A stretch of DNA of 64,000 nucleotides from Sialis fuliginosa (taxonomy: Eukaryota > Arthropoda > Insecta > Megaloptera > Sialidae), in the NCBI GenBank assembly GCA_961205875.1, contig OY540822.1, positions 8,992,501-9,056,500 of the forward strand. Reading direction: 5' to 3'. Both the position numbers and the translations under genes were made by a program. Below the pieces are notes generated by a model. It saw nothing but the letters and a program-made list of their open reading frames with translations. It ran no database searches and was not told the DNA's origin. Every line of letters starts with the position of its first letter. Positions within the stretch are counted from its first letter, which is position 1. This document shows, piece by piece, positions 50,428 through 62,950 of this stretch.

Positions 50428-50636
50428 TCAGAAGCATACGGAGCTGTATGGGAGCAATTCGACAACGACTGTATAGGCTAAGATAGAAATAAGAACCTAT
50501 TGTCTGTTCCTAGGACGTTACCCGTGGATGATATGGGCTTCGTGACTGTTTCCTGCCCTGATTGCCCCAGGGCACTTCCCGATCCTCTCAGTAAATAACT
50601 GGCTGTATATGAAAATAAATGCCAAAAAAAAAAAAA
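50428..50636 (+). mobile_element. Retroposed insert with poly(A) and 11-bp duplication
   Basis: About 209 bp ending AAAATAAATGCC followed by A13. The exact 11-bp duplication AAGTAGAATCT flanks it at 50417-50427 and 50635-50645. Those are signs of LINE-machinery insertion. The body (GTTTCCTGCCCTGATTGCCC, AGGGCACTTCCCGATCC) is much richer in G+C than the window and has no full ORF. It could be a SINE, a truncated LINE 3' end, or a retrocopy of a transcript; no A/B box was clear. Confidence 0.8.
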
Positions 50637-50703
50637 GTAGAATCTCGTTTTACGCGATGCGAATTTCATGCAAATTCAGTGGGGTATCTAATGAAAGCTC
50701 GAT

Positions 50704-50724
50704 GGGGGGGGGGGGGGGGGGGGG
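50704..50724. repeat. G21 homopolymer
   Basis: Twenty-one consecutive G in a window that is otherwise strongly AT-rich. Length is liable to sequencing error. Confidence 0.8.
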
Positions 50725-50748
50725 TCTGCCTTGGGTGAAAATTTTTAA

Positions 50749-51382
50749 AACTCACCTTTGTATTATGAATATTAGTTTTATAATATCCTAATGTCATTTT
50801 TAGAATAACTAATTTGACAATTTGAATTAAATTGCTTTTGTTTTTATAATAACTAATCTGACAATTTAAATTTAATTGCATTTGTTTCCAAGGCAACATG
50901 AATTGTAGACTTATTTATTAGTATTTAAAATTAAAATTTTGAGGGTGGTTTTCGCCTGGATGTAGAATTTTCTTTCGTTCACGATTACTTCTATAAAAAA
51001 AATTTGGGGAAAATGTTTGTCTCAGTGAGACCTATTGATTTTGGTGCTAATCGGATAAGGGGTTTTAGAAATATTCTAAATTTTTTACCTATTATCGTCG
51101 TTGCGAGTATTATCTCACTAATTTTGATAAGACTTGGTACATTTGCAGTTCAATTGAACCTAAGGAACATTTATTATTTGTACGTGCTTAAACAGCTATT
51201 GAAAGGGTGAAAAAAACCCTCATAATTTTAATTTTAAATACTAATTAATACGTCACTAATTCATGTTGCCTTGGAAACAAATGCAACTAAATTCAAATTG
51301 TCAAGTTAGTTATTCTACGAATACGAATATTTTTTACATTAGGACATTAGAAAACTTATATTTATAATACAAAGGTGAGTTT
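50749..51382. mobile_element. Inverted-repeat element AACTCACCTTTGTATTAT
   Basis: Arms of about 200 bp: AAACTCACCTTTGTATTATG at the left and ATAATACAAAGGTGAGTTT at the right, both containing CAAGGCAACATGAATT or its complement. Related to 48893-49330. The ORF at 51004 is inside it and has no domain. 51512-53290 to the right is AT-rich; a worn stretch (52000-52640, with AAATTTAATCAAGATCGGTT) looks like an old retrotransposon tail. Confidence 0.7.
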
Positions 51383-53295
51383 CATTTCTGACAAATCACA
51401 TTAAAATTTTTCAAATATTAAAAATTATTTAAAAAGATAATTCTCCATACCGATATTTTTATACGCGATTTGCCGTGGAACGTATCTACCGCATAAAAAG
51501 AGACCCTACTATACTGTCTCGTTAATAAAATTTTATGTAGGTATAATATAAGGAATTCAAGCATGTTATTTGAGCGATTGAGCTGTTGAAGCTTAAAGCA
51601 TGCACGCAAGCCCACACACGTGGTATCAAAATTTATGCAGCTTGAAATTTGGTGTCATGTGACCCCGCGCTGAATTTTTTGTGTTCATTATACAAATTTT
51701 CAATTTGACTGACAGTCAATAATAAATAGATTATTTTATAACAAAAATAGTAATGATTTTATCGATGGGAATTTGAAAATAATTATAAAAATAAATATGA
51801 TATAGTACTAGAGGAATCCATTCATAATAATAAACATGTTATACTATATTTTATAGTCGTGTGTGTAGACAGTGGCGTAGATTGAAATGATTAAAAAAAC
51901 AGTACAGTCTTCAAATGATTTTTATAAAGCAGGGGTAGCCAAAGTTCATGTTAATATTTTAGAAATCTTCAATACTATCTGTTACACGTGACTTCGTCTG
52001 CGTGGAATTTGTATTTTTAACTTCCCAACTGGAAGTTATTGTAATCGGTCCGAAAATCATAATCAAAATTTCAACATAATCGTATATATGTTTTAATGTC
52101 ACTATAGTATATTTACACTATTTTCAGAAATGTGCGTGTCATTTTTTACGTTCACGAAATCTCGTAAATAAAAAAAGCTATTGACTTCGTTGGGGTGCCA
52201 ATCGAAGCGTCTTGACGTGATTATGATTTGAATGAAAGGATTTTTCGAAATTCAACCCCTAAGGGGGTAAAAAGGGATGTAAAGTTTTTACATATTAAAA
52301 AAATATTCACATAAACTACATGGAAACAATAAATAATTAGTATTCAAGTATTTATAATCATACCGTGTTGGGAAGTTGATTGTGTGGACCTAAAGGGTCT
52401 CACCCCAACCCAAGTTTGTTTTATATAATCAATTTTCGGGATACAAAGTAGTCTATGTTCTTCTTCATAATGCAAGCTATCTCCCTTCCAAATTTAATCA
52501 AGATCGGTTTAGCCGTGAAAATGTAACAGACAGTAAAATCGTATCGAGTTCAAAATTTGTAAATAGTTAAAGGGGATCAGGGGTAGTAAGAAAAAAAAAT
52601 TAACTGCGGTAAAACGGTTTAAGGGGGTGAAATATTTCTATAAAAATGTGCAAAATAATCGTATATTTCAAATAATTCTGAAACGAATGAAGATTTAAAA
52701 GAAAATATAGTAAACAATTTTTTATACTCTTTCGATTGACAATAGTCGAAATTCTAAAAAGTGAAACCGTTACCCCCACCTCCCACCCACCCCATTATTT
52801 AGTTTTCTATCAACTAAATTTATAAATCGAATTATATATTATAGTAATTCAAATATATAATACATATTTCACCAAAAGTTAACTCTTTCATCGCCACAAT
52901 ATCATATGTATTTTCATTTTTTATTACGTTAACGATAAGAAAAGTATTGATTTTTATTTAAATTCAATAATTTAATAGGTGCTAAGTTATAATTAATTTT
53001 AAATAGATGTTAAGAACAAATTAAAAAAAATATTAATTATAATAAAATTCTTAGCTAATGGTAAAAAATACAGATGTTATTAAAAAAACTTCACATAAGA
53101 AAATGAAGTCAATTTGTAGAAAATACTATATTTATTTTTCAAGTTTTGCTACTGTATATACATATGTTTACACCTTATGTCAGTGATAATAAAAAATAAA
53201 AACCATTAAAAGTCCAGACAGAAAATGTTAAAGAAATTGCAATAACATTTCAATATAAAAATGCATTTGTTATGCATCTCAGCATAGTTTAAATC

Positions 53296-53515
53296 AGTGG
53301 TTTTAAATATGTTCAAACAACTCAATTATTTATATTATATTGTATGCATACATACATAATAAAAAAAGGGCTTCATTATATTAACATTTTTTTATAATTT
53401 ATGTATTTTTTATTAAAATGTGGCTAGTGACATTTTTTCCGAAATTCGAATTTTATTATTTAACTCATATTTCAATTGTATCTTAGAATAAAACAGTTTG
53501 AAAACGGCTGAATAA
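53296..53515. mobile_element. Possible worn hAT MITE
   Basis: Starts CAGTGGTTTTAAATATGTTC and ends CAGTTTGAAAACGGCTG, hAT-like TIRs, but no matching 8-bp duplication. The 53600-55740 stretch that follows has only short unsupported ORFs in AT-rich sequence. Confidence 0.45.
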
Positions 53516-55749
53516 CAAACAACATACATTAAATCGTGATAGTGTAGAATTCTTGGAACCAAGTTGGTAAGGTACCTGCTATGACTCATACATATATGTA
53601 GCTAACTAGCCATACATGAATGTGTATTCCCTTAGAGGTGAGATATAGCCCATTTGATAACTATAGATCAGGCCTGCACAACTCAAAATGTAATAGGGGA
53701 ATTGTGGGAAGGGTTTTGTTTTATCGTCATAAATTTTATAAATGGTAAGATAATTGAATGCTTGATACGCCGTTTGAAAGAGCATATCAATATTTAACTT
53801 TTGCCGGACAAAGATATGCCATATCTTGCGGGAAAAAGTTATCATCAATTTTCTAAGGAGCTTGAAATTGGCATTTTTTTTTTTTGGTTCAACAGTGGGA
53901 TACGGCCTTAAACCTAATAAAAAATATTATTGGTTTATTCAACACTTTCATCTGATTTTACATCTAAATCAGAGTCACAATGAACGCAAGTGTAGAAACT
54001 ATTACGTACAGAAAACACAGAAAATTTAGCTAAAAAAACATTCAAAATCATTTAAATGTATTCCAATGGCAATTTTCAATAATAAAAATGACGTTTCAAT
54101 ACTTTACGAAGAAAAACAAGTGCGTTTCCCACTGTTGGAAAAGGTCGCCATTTTGAAATTACCAAAAAATAAAAATTCCATTCACTATTTTCACAAATCA
54201 TTTTTATTACAATGAAAAACTATAAAAAGGGAATCGAACGCTGTATAAACTTTTATTTTTCGATGAAAAATATAAATTTTATAAACACTTTAAAAAATCT
54301 TTAAAAAGTTTTTAGAAAAAAATGTTTACGCTATGTTTGGCACAACTCAACAAATGTGTCTTTTTGCTCCGAAATTATCCAGAAAGTGAAAGAGCAATTG
54401 ACATTGCCTGTCAAAGTCAAAAGTTTGGTGTTACCCCTCAACAGAAAAAAAATATCGCCAAATATCGAATATTGGGTGAATTTTTAAATGACAAAATTTT
54501 ACGCGAAATTTCGCTTCAAGTCAATTTTCAATCAATTTGAATGCAATCAGGCTCATTTGAAAACTAAAAAATGGTATATCTACCCTCTTAATTTTTTTTA
54601 ACCCCTTTAAATCTGATTAATCAATAATTTCGTATATTAATAAATCGAGTAATAAATATTGCACAGAATTTTTTTATTTTTTTTAGTACTGTTATAATAT
54701 GTATGTGTAAATCTGTGTAAACATTTTTACAGAACATTATACAGTCGATAGTTTGTATTTCTTCGATATCTTCTCTCTTTTAAGATATATAGAAAAAACA
54801 TTCAAATTTTATATGATACCTTAATTATTGTAAATGCAGGTAATAAAATTTTATTTCTGCCTCATTTTATTTATCATGAGATGAAAATATATTTAGGGGA
54901 AAGTCGGTTAATTATTTTTTTTATTTACATCTTCTTTTCATGATGTCAATTTTTTACAATAAAAAATAAAAATGTCGATTTCCACAAGACGTGTACTATA
55001 GTCGATTTTCTCGCGGAAGGGAAAAAAATACAATCGACTTTAGTCGATTTACGCGCCCAAAGGGTTAAGAAAAACTGTAGATATGATAGTAATGTCTAAT
55101 CATGGCTATATAACTATATACACCGAATTGACTGCAACATTTCAATTATTAATTTCTTCGAAGCGATTGCAAAAATAGGCAAATGTTTCGACGTAATGCT
55201 AATAGGTGTCACCACGCTGGAAGCAAACTTAATTATAAATTATGCCAATTGAAGCTTCGTGGGTGAAAATAGGTATCAGAACCGTTGTTAATTTTTTTGC
55301 CGAAGAGCTTTTACTCAATACACATTATATGTAAATATCTTAAAAGCAGTACTTGTCACATTTTTTTTTCATCCAACTGTCATAAAAATAGAAAATGACC
55401 TTAACTGTGATTAAGCATCATTGGAATATTATTTACATTTAAATATTAAAACATACATCTTGAAATTTGATCATTATTATAATTATACATGAAAAAGTAA
55501 TAAAATACTATCGAGGTGAAACTGACAAAAACTAAATGTGTTGATATCTATTTCTTGTAAAGGGGGTCACGCAAATATGTTCATTTTAAAGTTTAATATA
55601 ATGTCATGTCACAAAATTAACTTCCTTTATAAAATAATTAATATTTTAGAAAATGATTATTTTCTTTCCTTAATATTCACATTTTTGATTTGGCAAAAAT
55701 TGCTTTTATTCAGAAAAATAATGAACTTTAAAAAATCAAATTAATTTAA

Positions 55750-56310
55750 CTTTCTTATACGTGTCAGGATTACGTTGAATACTTTACGCGATTCTTATTT
55801 TATTAAAACATTTCTGACGAACTAAAAACTATAAAAGATAGAATAAAATGAATGGGACATAAATTATAGATTATAATATAACCTACAATTTTTAACTTGA
55901 CCATTTTTCTCTAATTCGCACTGTTTCAAAGTAGTTCGAAAAATTCAAAAATCAACGTCAGTAAACCTTCTTATCCGGTTGAAAGATCATTTTCAAAAAT
56001 AGGAGATTTTCTTCAGACAGACATCATGGCGAAAATAGTCAATTTTTCTCTATTTCGTACTGTTTCAAAGTAATTCGAAAAATTCAGAAATCGACGTAGG
56101 TAAACATCCGTATCCGGTTGAAAGATCGTTTTCAAAAACAGAACGTTTTCTTCCCAGACAAAAATTAATCTTAAATATAAAATTTGAGTTACAGCGCTTA
56201 CAGCCCGATAGACAGACAGACACAGACATTATGGCGAAAATAGTCAGAATGGATTTAGAGAAGATCAAAATGGATAATTCCATCAAAATCCGGATTTCGA
56301 AACAACAAAT
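55750..56310 (-). mobile_element. TTATACGTA-family repeat, copy 4, internally duplicated
   Basis: Inverted relative to copy 1. Contains two tandem versions of a block including CACTGTTTCAAAGTAGTTCG or CTGTTTCAAAGTAATTCGAA, and ATCCGGTTGAAAGATC. Ends with ATCAAAATCCGGATTTCG. Confidence 0.7.
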
Positions 56311-56896
56311 TTCGTACAACCCTGAATATATTTAATTATTAAATTACTCACCGATTTTGACAAATTATCTATTAAAATAATACTACTAGTTTTTTTGTAC
56401 TTTCACGTCGAAAAATGTGTAAATATTTTATATAATACATTATTAATTCAGAAAACTGGTCAAATACCTATGTGAAAGAATTTCAAATTTTAAATATAGG
56501 CGACCTTCTATAATTCGAAGAATTTTGTAATTTCTATATTTATTATTTCAATTTTTTATATTTTCTAATTGAATATTTAATTTTTAGTTAGTTACAGTTT
56601 TAGGTACACTGGATTAAAACAATAACAGCAAATATACTGCATAACACAATATTTAAGTGTAAATCTAAACACTTCTAAGGATTTTGTTTAAATTAGCAAA
56701 GGAAGTTAAGTCTAGAAATTGTGTATGTACTAATGTACCTTTTTTACTTTTATTTTAAACAGTACATATTCAATAGTTCTTTAGAACGAAAAATCGTCTA
56801 TTTTTAAGCCACTTTAAAGGATATAATAATATCATAGGTATATACAATAAATCAAATAATTCTAAAAATGTGATTTCAACACAAGAAAACTGAAAT

Positions 56897-57434
56897 AAGG
56901 TACTGGCACCAGTTATGGCCGCTATAAGTGCAAGGTTTACTATTTTTGTGATTAACGGGTTTCTTTTTTGTAATTCTCATGTTACTCTTTATCTAATTTT
57001 AATCAATTTGATTACCAAAGTCTGCAAATAGAGTTTTTTTTTAATTATAGCTTTTTATTTTGTTCATGTTTTTTCTCCAATAATGGATAAAGTAAAACCA
57101 GTAATGAGCACGCAGTGATGGACACTTGTTAATGATTACAAAATGATAAGTACTACGACACAGAAGATATAAAAGAAAGAATCGTCAAATTTGAAACAAT
57201 GTAAAGCAGTTGCTATGATAATAAATAAATTATACTAATAATTAGTTTAAATGTCCACCATTTTGACACCTATTGGCCGATTGTCATCAAATCACGCTGT
57301 AAGACAGTTAAATGTATATAGATTAATATTCAGAAATGATAGTAATCAAATATCAACACATATTTCTAATTCAGTACATTTAATTAAAAAATAGCCATTA
57401 CTGGGGTCAAATCCAAGACTGGTGCCAGTACCTT
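56897..57434 (+). mobile_element. GGTACTGGCACCAG-family copy 3 (intact ends)
   Basis: TIRs AAGGTACTGGCACCAG and CTGGTGCCAGTACCTT are perfect complements. Best-preserved copy in the window: 538 bp, non-coding. Head-to-head with copy 4. Confidence 0.9.
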
Positions 57435-57610
57435 ATATAGTTTCTATTTCAACATTTATTTGATGCAATTGTCTAAAAAATAGATTATTACTAAAGATAT
57501 GCTAGGTTACATTTTAATGTGAACACGAGTTTCTGAGGACTAGTAGACTAACTTCAGATGAGTCTGTTGATCTAGATATATCAAAATTATATAATCTGTG
57601 TTGATTATAT

Positions 57611-58169
57611 AAGGTACTGGCACCAGTCTTGGATCTTACCTCAGTGTTGGACTCTTGTTTAATTAAATGTACTTATTTATAAATATTTATTTGTTGATAT
57701 TTGATTACTGTCTTTACTTAATCATAATCTATAGACACATTTGATGACAATCGGCCAATAGGTGTCAAAATGGTGGACATTTAAACTAATTATTAGTGTA
57801 ATCTATTTATTAATTATTATATTATCATAGCATCTGCTTTACATTGTTTCAAATTTTACGATTCTTTATTTTTTACTTTTGTGTCTTTATACTTATCATT
57901 TTGTAATTATTAGCAAGTGTCCATCACTGCGTGCTCATTACTGGTTTTACTTTATCCATTACTGGAGAAAAAAACATACATAAAATAAAAGGTTATAATT
58001 TAAAAAAACAAACTCTATTTGCGGACTTTGGTAATTAAATTAATTAAATAAAGAGTTACATGTTTTATTAGTAACATAAGTTCATGAGAATTACAAAAAA
58101 CAAGCCCATTAATAAAAAAAAACAACCGAAACTTGCTCTTATAGCGGCCATAATTGGTGCCTTAACCTT
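57611..58169 (-). mobile_element. GGTACTGGCACCAG-family copy 4 (inverted)
   Basis: Begins AAGGTACTGGCACCAGTCTT and ends TTATAGCGGCCATAATTGGT then GCCTTAACCTT. Its interior is the reverse complement of copy 3, so the pair forms a spaced inverted repeat of about 540-bp arms. Confidence 0.9.
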
Positions 58170-58615
58170 ACAACTTTTTCTATAAGTTTTAGTCAACTTG
58201 AAGAGAATATAATAAGTTCTATATGACACCCATCATTTTCCAGCTTTTCCAGATAAAATATATTTTTATTATTTTTTTTCCTGGCAAACTACATGCATAA
58301 AGACACATATCAAAAAATTACAATAATCGGCGATAAAAAAAAGATTCAGTTAAGAACACAACAAAAATGTTAAATGGACCAAACAAAAATTAATTTTATT
58401 TTCTTCCATAGCAATTTAAACTTGTAAGTAACAATCTTAAGCCATACGGGCGCCATTATCAAATTACTGAATTTTCAACTGACTGCATTTATAAATTTCA
58501 CTTCCCACATGTAACTAATTATTTATCATTACGAAATATTTTAATCTGTATCAGTTAAAGATATTTAATCACTGTGCAAATCAGAAGAAGCTAACATAAA
58601 ACACTGCATGGGCTG

Positions 58616-59175
58616 AAAAGTCTTTGGCCTGACATATAGATGGCGACATAAACAAAAAATCCTTATGCTTCCCATAGAGTACCAACCTTAACTAGAATAC
58701 TGTCAAAATTTCATGACATTTCATGTACTCTTGTTCAAGTTACAACCTTCGAAGTGAATTTTGTGTTTTGATGGGAAAAATACCGTCCAAGCAAAGTAAT
58801 GTGTTATAAGTGTTACGGCACATCTGCCCCAGCTAATTCAACTGTAAAATATTGGTTTGTTGAGTTTCATGGAAGGCCAAATGAGACAGTTACTCCAGAA
58901 AACATTCGAAAAATTGTATTGAATGACCGCAAAGTGCAAGTGAGTGAGCTAGCTAACACCATCTCACAAGGCTCATGTTACTACCGATAAATTGCGCAAT
59001 GAATTCCTGGCCCCCAGCGACTACTACTTTTTTCCAAAATTGAAAATGTAGCTCTCTGGCAAAATATTTTATTCTAATGAAGAGGTCGAGTTGAGGGACT
59101 TGACGCGAACCACTATAAGACAGATATCGAAATGTTAGAGGGCCGTTGGAACAAGTGCATTACTCATAGAAAATA
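58616..59175 (+). pseudogene. Internally deleted mariner transposase
   Basis: Left end GGCTGAAAAGTCTTTGGCCT resembles a mariner TIR. Frame 58799 reads MCYKCYGTSAPANSTVKYWF ... VTPENIRKIVLNDRKVQVSE, the N-terminal DNA-binding region. After a deletion, 59005-59160 resumes with LAPSDYYFFPKL-like and MLEGRWNKCI-like codons, interrupted by a stop. The DDD catalytic core and the right TIR are missing. A dead element and a different subfamily from the one at 22.3 kb. Confidence 0.8.
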
Positions 59176-59511
59176 AAAATAAAAATAACATAGAATGCAA
59201 TGCATTCATTGGTTGATATTTGTAATGTAAATTAGAAATTACGTAGTTTATGTACCCTGCATGTTTAGGACTGCTGATTAAAACCAATAAATCTATATAA
59301 TTGAAATATACCCTTATACAAACGCAATAACTTCAATTGTGAAGATACAATGTAAATTGGACATATGGGCCAAGAAACATTAGGGGTACAACAATATAAA
59401 GCAGGGTGCGACATTGTTAATATTAAATAGGGTGTAAATACTGCTCGGTCAGACCCAAAATTCCATTTATACGGATTTGCTAATTCGCGGTTCAATTAAG
59501 AATATATTAAA

Positions 59512-60583
59512 TAGAGCTGGGTGCGTGAGTAATTTTTGCTCACGATCACGCACGCTTACGAGAGAAAAAAATTTAGTCACGGTTACAAAAAAAGTATTAT
59601 TTTTTACTCACGCCCGATCACGCACGGCGGGTCATGCTCGTGACACGATTTAATGTAATTGTTGTAAATTAAATTTTGAAATGATGAAAATTAATGTTTT
59701 TTACGTGTCACCAGTCTTGGCAAGAATCCCAGTAATGGAAAATTTTTAATTATATACATTTAACTGTCTTACAGCGTGATTTGATGACAATCGGCCAATA
59801 GGTGTCAAAATGGTGGATATTTAAACTAATTATTAGTATAATTCATTTATTAATTATTATATTATCATAGCAACTGCTTTACATTATTTCAAAGACGATT
59901 CTTTCTTTTATATCTTTTGTGTCGTAGTACTTATCATTTTGTAATCATTAGCAAGTGTCCAATACTGGTTTTACTTTATCCATTACTGGAGAAGAAACAT
60001 AAACAAAATAAAAGGTTATAATTTAAAAAACAAACTGTATTTGCGGACTTTGATTATTAAATTGATTAAATAAAGAGTTACTTGTTTTATTAGGAACATG
60101 AGTTCATGAAAATTACAAAAAACAAGCCCACTAATCCAAAAGAAACGAAAACTTGCTCTTATAGCGGCCATAACTGGTGCCTTTACCTTATATTGTATGT
60201 ATATTTTATATTCATATTATTTCTTCTAAACTGCATTTCTAGTATAAGTAATAGCAAACAAAACAATCAGAAAATAAAGCTACAATGCATTTAAAAATTT
60301 TTTTTGGTGTTCCGATAGAGTTGGCAATACTGACCATGTGAAAGTGCTTCTAAAAATTATATTTTTTAATGTCAAACTTCTTTTTAAATTATTATTATAT
60401 TTATGCATAATTAGTTCATTAAAAAAATATTTTCAAAATATACTCACGCACGAGAAAAATGTACTCACGCACGGTTGTTTTAATTTGACTCACGATCACA
60501 CACGCTCATCATTCAAGATTCGCTCACGCTCACGTCGGGTCACGGCTGTGACCCGAAAAATTCACGGCCAGTGCCCAGCTCTA
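59512..60583. mobile_element. hAT-like element, 1072 bp, 8-bp duplication
   Basis: Ends TAGAGCTGGG and CCCAGCTCTA. The exact duplication ATATTAAA is at 59504-59511 and 60584-60591. Sub-terminal regions are dense in CTCACGNNCACGCACG words. Carries a nested GGTACTGGCACCAG copy (59706-60189), which accounts for nearly half its length. Confidence 0.85.
59706..60189 (-). mobile_element. GGTACTGGCACCAG-family copy 5 (nested)
   Basis: Same orientation as copy 4: GTCACCAGTCTTGG at the left, CTTATAGCGGCCATAACTGG then TGCCTTTACCTT at the right. Lies inside the hAT-like element, so it inserted later. Confidence 0.85.
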
Positions 60584-60839
60584 ATATTAAACTCATAAAA
60601 ATAAATTAATGTATTTACTTAAGAATTTAAGAGAGGTGTATCTTAAATCAAAACGGTGTCAAATTTATCAAAATTGCTGAGAATGTTCTCATTAGCATTC
60701 TGATGCAATTAACAAAATATTAAATTGGTTGTTTACGCCGTTTAAGAAATTTATTGATTTAAATTTAACAAGTGTTTTTATGGAAAATTGATAACTTTTG
60801 ACATTTATTAAGTATTACCTAAGTTTAAAAAACGGTAAT

Positions 60840-61520
60840 TCCCTGAATCCATTCTGACTATTTTCGCAAGATTTATGTGGGTCTGTCGTTCTTTACACGC
60901 TGTAACTCAAATACGACAAATCGTAGAAGGGTGAAATTTTATATTTAAAGTTAATTTTCGTCTCGAAAAAAAACGGTTCGAATTAGAGAAAAAAAATCAT
61001 GCTATAATTTGTAGATAATATTATTATCTATAATTTATGTTCTAATAATTTAAAAATATGTATTAAATGGTTCATAACAGAGAAATATCTGCCATGAGTG
61101 TCTTAGGACTTTCTTATACGCATTACTGAGATTGAACATTGTATGTGTCTGCCATAGGTACCATGGGACTTTCTTATACGTAATACTCAGAATGAACAGT
61201 ATGGGTGATGTACAAAAAAACTTTTTGGCTAAATCATAAATGATCGAAAAAATGAATGAGGCATAATTTTTTTCTTATTCGCACTGTTTCAAAAATAATT
61301 TGAAAATTCAAAAATTAACAAGAGTAAACATCCGTTTTCGTTAAATATGCATTAGATAAAAGTTGTAGAGAATATTATTATCTACATTTTAGGTCCATTC
61401 ATTTTTTCTTATTTTTTTATTAGTTTGCCAAAAATATTTATTTGATAAAATTAGAAACGTGAACACCGTTCATTGTTAGTATTACGTATAAGAAAGTCCA
61501 ATGGCACCCATGACAGATAT
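60840..61520 (+). mobile_element. TTATACGTA-family repeat, copy 5
   Basis: CTGAATCCATTCTGACTATT, two forward CTTTCTTATACG words (about 61109, 61166) and one inverted (about 61484), in the same order as copies 1 and 3. Confidence 0.75.
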
Positions 61521-61689
61521 TTTATTTGATAATTAGAACATTAATGCAAAATATCATAAGTATTCACTAAATCTTAATTTTCCAAAACAGTATCGGAAAG
61601 AGAAAATTAACATCTTATATGTTATATAATTTGTATCATTTACAATTTCTATTACAAAATTTAGAGCACATAAAGGGCTTTACTCAATA

Positions 61690-62070
61690 AACTATACTTA
61701 ATCAATATGGTTTGTTGTTTTATAGTATTTTATTTTGTTTATGTTATTTCTCCAGTAATGGATTAAAACCAGTAATGGACACATCAAAATGATAATTACT
61801 ATGACACAAAAGATATAAAAGAAAGAATCGTCAAATTTGAAACAATGTAAAGCAAATGCTATGATAATATAATAATTAATAAATAAATTATACTAATAAT
61901 TAATTTAAATATCCACCATTTTGACACCTATTGGCCGATTATCATCAAATCATGCTGTAAGACAGTTAAATGTACATATATAGATTAATATTCAGAAATG
62001 GTAGTAATCAAATATCAACAAATTAATTAATTTAAAAATAGCTATTACTGGGGTCATATTCAAGTACCTT
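61690..62070 (+). mobile_element. GGTACTGGCACCAG-family copy 6 (truncated)
   Basis: Interior from TTCTCCAGTAATGGAT through CCACCATTTTGACACCTATT to CAAGTACCTT. The left end is lost. Confidence 0.8.
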
Positions 62071-62234
62071 ACATATTAATAGGTAATATTAGACCGTACA
62101 ATGGGCATTTCAGAAGTTATGGTTTTAATATTTATACCGCAAAAAATGACTAAATAATACAGAAGCTACAACAGGTACTTAAGATGTGATCAGCTGAGAA
62201 TTGATCCGGTTGTAAGTAGGTATTTTAATTACTA

Positions 62235-62420
62235 TCAGCCACAAGGTAGGTCCGTGGAAGGCGGAATTAAGTAAGCCTTGATAGACTCAACGATACGGTT
62301 AGCAAACACACTGCCAGTGGCGTCAACATCGGGGAAATTTAAATACTTTATACCGGGTGAAAAGTTAATAATAATTACATAGACTTTTTGGAATTTCGGT
62401 GATTTACAGAAAAACAATAT
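62235..62420 (-). CDS. Orphan coding-like fragment (-)
   Basis: The minus strand reads ...NFSPGIKYLNFPDVDATGSV then FANRIVESIKAYLIPPSTDL and PCG, stop at 62235-62237. Base composition and residue mix are protein-like, unlike neighbouring ORFs. No clear acceptor and no recognised family. It may be a 3' exon of a gene to the right, or a retrocopy fragment. Confidence 0.3.
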   Translation of the reverse strand: MLFFCKSPKFQKVYVIIINFSPGIKYLNFPDVDATGSVFANRIVESIKAYLIPPSTDLPCG

Positions 62421-62519
62421 TAAAATTTTTATTTGTCAGTGAAAGTTACGTCCTTTGACAGGGAGATAAAGATTGTAAATTAAAATAAAAATATTTTCCT
62501 TTGATAGTTATAATAGTGT

Positions 62520-62950
62520 GTAATAAAAAATATTTGCCTAGGGAACCACGGGACTTTCTTATACGTAATCCTAACAGAGAATAGTAAACGTGATTCTTAT
62601 TTTATTAAAACATTTCTGACAAACTAACAAGATAGAATAAAATGAATAATATAGGTAATATAACAAGTGATAACTGAAAACGGATATTTACTCTTGTAAA
62701 TTTTCGAATTATTTTTGAAATAAGAAAAAAATGTTTTGGATAAAAATGTCGAGTATGTTATTATCTATAATTTATTCCCCAACATTTATGATTTAGCCAG
62801 AAAGAATTTTTTTATGTAATTATTTAGATTCACCTACACTGTTCACTCTCAGTATTACGTATAAGAAAGTCCCATGGTACCTATGGCAAACACACACTGT
62901 TCAATCTCTGTAATATATCTCCTCTGTTATGAACCATTTGAATTATAATA
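62520..62950 (-). mobile_element. TTATACGTA-family repeat, copy 6 (inverted)
   Basis: GGACTTTCTTATACGTAATC at 62551, then GTCGAGTATGTTATTATCTA and ATTACGTATAAGAAAGTCCC at 62854, ending TCTGTTATGAACCATTTGA. Reverse order of copy 1. Confidence 0.7.

Larger units (their letters stand above)
50417..51511. mobile_element. Second pogo-like element, composite
   Basis: The left end AGTAGAATCT + CGTTTTACGCG (split by an insertion) and the right end, inverted AGTAGGGTCTCTTTTTATGC, form matching TIRs. A solo end like it lies at 44378. The interior is occupied by another inverted-repeat family (50749-51382) and a G21 run, so the element is a host for later insertions. No transposase was recognised. Confidence 0.6.

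Noticed and set aside
48740..51880. CAGTGGCGT starts at 48744 and 51870 as hAT elements
   Set aside because: Matching right ends and 8-bp duplications could not be found.
54322..54540. 72-residue plus-strand ORF
   Set aside because: Looks protein-like in places (PESERAIDIAC) but lacks splice sites, codon bias or any recognisable family.
59265..59495. 76-residue minus-strand ORF
   Set aside because: Overlaps a GCTAATTCGCGGTT-type pogo fragment and has no domain.
30150..62870. GGGACTTTC words as NF-kappaB sites
   Set aside because: GGGACTTTCT resembles a kappa-B site but occurs only as part of the TTATACGTA transposon family word.
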